Source: a bacterium | GTDB lineage: Bacteria; Patescibacteria; Dojkabacteria; SC72 | Length of the DNA: 18,787 nt | Reading direction: 5' to 3' | NCBI GenBank assembly: GCA_029553845.1 | Contig: JAKPKF010000368.1 | Location: 1 to 18,787 of the forward strand | In this document: in pieces, positions 16,101-18,787 of the stretch | Numbering within the stretch: the stretch's first letter is position 1 | Layout: each line of letters opens with the position of its first letter | The notes under the pieces: generated by a model | Database searches by the model: none | What the model saw: the letters and a program-made list of their open reading frames with translations, nothing else | What the model was told of the DNA's origin: nothing | Program-made: the position numbers and the translations under genes

Positions 16101-18486
16101 CAAAGATGGCACCATCGAAGGAAAAACTTTCAGGACTATGCTGCCCGTGGATATTTTCACAGCTGAATTTACAATGTCACCCGAGGAGGCTAGAAAGAAT
16201 CTTGAATCAGGACATTTCGAAAAATATAAAGATTTCTTTGAAGAAGTATCTAATAATTTTGATAACTATTGGAACAATGAAGTTTTGGAAGAAGCCTTGT
16301 ATTCAGGTATAATATCTGATAGAGAATATAACCAACTTCAATCTGTAGATGGAAGTTATATACCTTTCTATATATGGCAAGAAGCCGAGAGAAGGAAAGA
16401 TACGGTGTTTATGAGCAAAGCCTTTAAACCTATAAGAGAACAACACGGAACATTGGATACACCCTCTGACCTAGTTGGTTCTTCTATACGTAAGGGGTTA
16501 GGTCTGCTTTATTATTCAAAGTATAATAACCTTATGCGTTCTATTGTTGAGGCTTTAAGATCGGCTGATAATGGTGATGGCTCATTGGTAACTAAACCTG
16601 TTCGAGTATCCGAAAAATCGGATATAAGGAGTAGACAACTTTCAGCGAAACCTAAGCCCGGCTGGGCAGCTATTACTTACTTAGATGGCGGGAAAGAGTA
16701 TATAGCATACGCACCCAAGATATTCACAGAGTCTTTTGAAAGGGGCAATACAAATAATCTTGCTGTTATATTGGCTCCCCTTACAAAGCTTTCGAATTAC
16801 TATAAAAAATTGGTAACAACTTATTCAGTCGCCTACCTTCCTAGAAACGTATTGAGAGACTTTTGGACATATGAGAAGAATATAGTTGCCCCCGATGGTA
16901 AGAGAATAATAGCTAAGAATATAGAGGCGATAAAAGAGTATGGCAAGGCTATGTATGAAGTACTTACCGGTAAGGAAGGTATGGAAGCAGAAATTGTTGA
17001 AGCTTTAAAAGCGGGTATTATAAACAGTGGAAAAACCCCTTCTGCCGATGCAGCCACAATAGGCGAAACAATGGCTGATGAATACAAAAGGATATATACA
17101 GATAAGTTTGACCTAGAGTCTATGAGAAAAGGGGCGGGATTATTAGATATACTTACTTCTCTGGTTGGCCGCATACCTAAAATCCAAAGATATGATGATA
17201 CTAACTTAGTGGATATGTCTACTAAAGAAAAGGTGGCTGCTCTGATTAAACAGCCTTTCAGAGTATATGCTAAAGGAATGGCCAGACTTAATGCTAAACT
17301 TGAAAGAGTTCCCAAGATGGCTGCTTTAAGGTTATATAAGCCTTATGCAGATAAAGGCATTATTTCACAAGATGAGTATGAAGTTCTAGCCCGTTATGCT
17401 GGTTCGCCTTTCTTTATGAACAGAGGAGCTTGGCACCCTCTTACAGGTTCCTTGGCTATGTTCTTCAATGCACGTATGCAAGATATGTATAGGGACGTAT
17501 TTATGGCCCGATACAGTAAGCAAGCCTTGGGTAAACAAATAATTCTACCCGCTGCCGCACTTGCCCTGCAACAAGGTATACTGGGGCTAATGGTCGGTTC
17601 TGGTGCGGCAGGTGAGGAGTATAAGCATTTTTGGGATTGCGTCCCGGGGTATGATAGAGACAGAGGTATTATTATTCCGCTTGGTATGACTCCCGATGGT
17701 AAGGCTGTTTACTGGTGTGTTCCCCACGATGAAATGACTACAATGTTTAAATCCATATTCAGAAACCTATCACAGAACGCAGAATATGATACCAGTATAA
17801 TGAGTTCGGCCTATTCCGCTTTCTCTAGTCTTACCGAAGTTTCTATGAACCCTGCTTTAACATTGTTATTCGAGGCGTATCAGTTATCGTCAGGAGTTAA
17901 CCCCAAAGACTATTTCAGAAACAGGTCTGTTATACCTGACAGGGCGTTTAGAGAAGGTGGCTTTGAGCTATTCAAAGAGATAGCTAAGACCTATTATAAT
18001 GAATTATCACCCCTTGCACCTATGTATAAATTCTCGTATGATGATATAAGATATAAGGCTAATATGCCTCCTAAAGATGAGCTTGAAGCAATAAGCGGAC
18101 TGATACAAAAAGGACTTAGAGTTCCGTTTGCACAAGCATTTTTGAAGGCTGGTTTGCTAAGAGTCAGTAATCAAGGTCTAACTGAAAAGCGGGAAAATAT
18201 CTTGGCTAACGATAAAAGTTTTCAGGCTAAGACAAACAGGTTGTTTTCTGAATTGTCTCAAGATATTGTGCTAGGTGACCACGAGGGGATTACAGAATCA
18301 ATCGAAAATATAAGACGGCTGAAACCGTTGACTATGGGCCAAATGAAAATACTGTCTGACAATGCCGGAAAGCTAGGTGATTTTATGAAGAATGATGTTA
18401 AAGGAATAGCTCTTTCACCCCGTGAACTCGCTCTAATCAATTCCTCAGTCTCTGACAGACTCACTTTACTACAGAAGGGTTTTTAA
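13189..18486 (+). CDS. Giant polyvalent-type virion protein with HExxH metallopeptidase motif and LPD38-like module
   Basis: This 1765-residue protein occupies the last slot of the ejection block and is probably packaged and injected. Residues 1-60 are charged and helical. About 85-290 is Gly/Ala-rich and partly hydrophobic (for example SIPAALSPVSAPVALGISLL from 143), suggesting membrane interaction. HESGH at 584-588 after ARTIA fits a zinc metallopeptidase HExxH site, and ENFADFF at 765-771 may supply the third ligand. Further on, SYIPFY (1056-1061), TTYSVAYLPRNVLRD (1210-1224), FFNARMQ (1425-1431) and a hydrophobic stretch at about 1451-1475 follow the pattern of the LPD38-type large polyvalent proteins, which are mosaic phage and plasmid proteins thought to be delivered with the DNA to protect it or act in the host. 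The start is ATG 13189 with AAGGA at 13175-13179. The frame is intact throughout. Substrate unknown. Confidence 0.8.
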   Translation: MAARDKLRKLLSIEGLDDEWASLDDKEKESKLDYYQSNPQEIEKLLYKVYPDYYIINQQDPNYVKNLVNNFVPESTLGSAYQGIKDAPLSLAKGLAGGLTLLGINSPYEALKEWEQETQGYVNPENQRAYSVGKSLTSSLGFSIPAALSPVSAPVALGISLLPNALSAGGEAAAEHIEEGGGRIGAAFKGIGYALAETIPEIIPFLSVLRATRGIVGGETIKSVIPQFLKAGASDIVGELVTTASEDSINRVSGTGDMSPLGDKLKETAIQSAIQIPISSSVMGATGAVMGRVNKRNYNKAMESLKGAVQSGLDNGQIKVTKNGQNVAMSTDEVTSLLLSDTEDDGVIFKRETQEEDIFKNAIVEEKEIDGKVFNSIDLGTLDNLNSTGLRDIVLTQGQSVKIPVVLSKKGRVRKSVMESKGDLEDTKLFLDGILNEIDEDNNLGLVDLRTPEQRAEDAHLTEEELKSKQTAEGTLQWFYIPVLKYGELHRIRDSSLKFENIGQQIPRVTQFILDVIEASEKNREKAGLPADQNKILKNLNIGKGNAYGFIRFLPANGEMVAVEVGLDWLLLHNKQKAARTIAHESGHMLSGLLREYLSPTEKSSFLLENERLNKFVSDFADSYNKVLKEPIQNAGADYTDMMSTFKTLLKTLPPSANYVDVMDLWNGVKRKKTVDNILTGKYDPATFKGIYVSDFEKGMTKDEVNKLIQDKKFPDINKVKSKLFTDVSTLVDEMLYLGILSRGLSPRAVKADPALYARLLGSEENFADFFSAYFNGTQYKRPDGSWGNMVDEIAPTAKRLFEDYMDNRPEVKKFMHEYFVAEGSQDNVGRIIKAVKEAREKYRIERSKKVETESEVYNRFIGSGLFNKLGYGLINQNLPLFKQLKESDLIPIINEIEKIENMASLAEARVIEIGRIFEKGIKDIQNKYPETINMGEDLSTLLDSYLGLKRIASGGRTKNVPVETEAYRKTKDGTIEGKTFRTMLPVDIFTAEFTMSPEEARKNLESGHFEKYKDFFEEVSNNFDNYWNNEVLEEALYSGIISDREYNQLQSVDGSYIPFYIWQEAERRKDTVFMSKAFKPIREQHGTLDTPSDLVGSSIRKGLGLLYYSKYNNLMRSIVEALRSADNGDGSLVTKPVRVSEKSDIRSRQLSAKPKPGWAAITYLDGGKEYIAYAPKIFTESFERGNTNNLAVILAPLTKLSNYYKKLVTTYSVAYLPRNVLRDFWTYEKNIVAPDGKRIIAKNIEAIKEYGKAMYEVLTGKEGMEAEIVEALKAGIINSGKTPSADAATIGETMADEYKRIYTDKFDLESMRKGAGLLDILTSLVGRIPKIQRYDDTNLVDMSTKEKVAALIKQPFRVYAKGMARLNAKLERVPKMAALRLYKPYADKGIISQDEYEVLARYAGSPFFMNRGAWHPLTGSLAMFFNARMQDMYRDVFMARYSKQALGKQIILPAAALALQQGILGLMVGSGAAGEEYKHFWDCVPGYDRDRGIIIPLGMTPDGKAVYWCVPHDEMTTMFKSIFRNLSQNAEYDTSIMSSAYSAFSSLTEVSMNPALTLLFEAYQLSSGVNPKDYFRNRSVIPDRAFREGGFELFKEIAKTYYNELSPLAPMYKFSYDDIRYKANMPPKDELEAISGLIQKGLRVPFAQAFLKAGLLRVSNQGLTEKRENILANDKSFQAKTNRLFSELSQDIVLGDHEGITESIENIRRLKPLTMGQMKILSDNAGKLGDFMKNDVKGIALSPRELALINSSVSDRLTLLQKGF

Positions 18487-18487
18487 A

Positions 18488-18787
18488 ATGAAAAAATACT
18501 TTGTTCTTATTGGTTTATTTCTCGGTTGTTTAATATTGGCTTCAGGTTATCCCCGAACTATAGAGACACAAATTCTTCCCAGTGCTACATCAGGTTGGGA
18601 CGAGTCTATAGATAACTGGCGGCCAATAGCAGTAGACTCTAACGGAAAACTAATTACCGGTAGCGGAGCGGATTCAGCAAACATAGCTTCAATAGCTATT
18701 GACACTAACAACGTTGCCTCAAATGCCGCCCTACTACCGAACATCGACGCAAACATAGCTTCAATAGCTATTGACACTAAGCAATGC
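18488..18787 (+). CDS. Exported repeat-containing protein (3' end outside window)
   Basis: An open frame of 100 codons runs from ATG 18488 to the window edge. GAAGGG at 18474-18479 is a suitable ribosome binding site, and the start lies one base after the stop of the giant protein. The N-terminus is a Sec-type signal peptide: two lysines, a hydrophobic core (YFVLIGLFLGCLILA) and a likely signal peptidase I site after ASG, near residue 20. The mature part includes a segment resembling phage tail and surface proteins (DNWRPIAVDSNGKLITGS) and then the ten-residue unit ANIASIAIDT twice, 24 residues apart, encoded by an exact 32-bp repeat. An FLGC sequence is a poor lipobox. It could be a receptor-binding or envelope-associated protein, but the signal peptide is unusual for a virion component. 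Function unknown. Confidence 0.72.
   Translation, partial: MKKYFVLIGLFLGCLILASGYPRTIETQILPSATSGWDESIDNWRPIAVDSNGKLITGSGADSANIASIAIDTNNVASNAALLPNIDANIASIAIDTKQC
18677..18708 (+). repeat. 32-bp direct repeat, copy 1
   Basis: This copy is identical over 32 bases to the one at 18749-18780, with a 72-base period that keeps the reading frame. It encodes ANIASIAIDT within the exported protein and contains the perfect 10-base palindrome AATAGCTATT (18691-18700). Confidence 0.95.
18749..18780 (+). repeat. 32-bp direct repeat, copy 2
   Basis: This is the second exact copy of the repeat at 18677-18708. The flanking bases differ (C rather than A before it, G rather than C after it), so the identity is confined to the repeat. 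More copies may follow beyond the window edge. Confidence 0.95.

Noticed and set aside
16833..17315. 160-codon minus-strand open frame
   Set aside because: It is antisense to the LPD38-like part of the giant protein, has no ribosome binding site or recognisable domain, and mirrors the plus-strand codon pattern. The other minus-strand frames (for example 13575-13934 and 4091-4369) are dismissed for the same reasons.
18488..18550. Lipoprotein signal at FLGC in the last gene
   Set aside because: Phe at -3 and Leu at -2 do not fit a lipobox, and the cysteine is inside the hydrophobic core. Signal peptidase I cleavage after ASG fits better.
18677..18780. Diversity-generating retroelement variable repeat
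   Set aside because: The copies are exactly identical rather than differing at adenines, and no reverse transcriptase or template region is visible.
18677..18780. CRISPR-like array
   Set aside because: Only two repeats with one 40-base spacer are present, they lie in frame inside a coding sequence, and no cas gene is nearby.
1..18787. tRNA, rRNA, attachment site or insertion sequence
   Set aside because: I found no cloverleaf-like sequence, transposase, terminal inverted repeat or integrase, and nearly all bases are coding.

Overview
The window is the virion-structure block of a tailed bacteriophage or prophage. Every supported gene lies on the + strand, genes are separated by 0-15 bases or overlap, and the order is the classical one: packaging, portal, scaffold, capsid, head completion, tail, ejection proteins. 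The best overall match is a short-tailed (podovirus-like) particle with a P22-type portal/neck/tail-needle region combined with a major capsid protein of the N4 gp56 family. No lysogeny, replication, lysis or RNA-polymerase gene is visible, so lifestyle and genus cannot be read from this piece. The DNA is fairly AT-rich, with frequent ATA (Ile) and AGA (Arg) codons, standard stops including TGA, and strong GGAGG-type ribosome binding sites. The host is therefore a low-to-moderate GC bacterium. The P22-like neck hints at a Gram-negative host, but that is inference.

Region by region: 1-471 is the 3' part of a probable small terminase gene; 440-2029 is the large terminase; 2035-4119 is the portal, with an unusual His/Cys-rich N-terminal extension; 4116-4994 is an acidic coiled-coil scaffold; 4998-6038 is the major capsid protein; 6053-6481 is a small capsid-associated (decoration-like) protein. 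The only real intergenic gap (6482-6560) holds a pyrimidine tract and a 12-bp hairpin terminator with a GTAA tetraloop. This separates the head genes from the neck/tail/ejection genes.

After the terminator, 6561-7394 is the head-tail adaptor (P22 gp4-like). 7407-8111 is a short tail-spike/fibre head-binding protein with no enzymatic or receptor domain. 8108-10963 is a P22 gp10-like DNA-stabilisation/neck protein that appears to carry a roughly 450-residue insertion. 10963-11085 is a 40-codon gene coupled by TAATG overlaps on both sides. 11085-12017, 12022-13176 and 13189-18486 occupy the place of the three P22 ejection proteins. The last of these is a 1765-residue giant polyvalent-type protein with an HExxH metallopeptidase motif and an LPD38-like C-terminal module. 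From 18488 to the window end runs a signal-peptide protein with an exact 32-bp direct repeat, truncated by the window edge.

How they work together: terminase packages DNA through the portal into a scaffold-built gp56-type capsid, the adaptor and gp10-like protein plug the vertex and carry the tail fibre protein, and the A/Q-rich protein, coiled-coil protein and giant polyvalent protein are likely stored inside the virion and injected with DNA. The most interesting points are the triple His-Thr-His/CxxC extension on the portal, the large insertion in the gp10-like protein, the giant putative injected metallopeptidase, and the repeat-bearing exported protein at the right edge.
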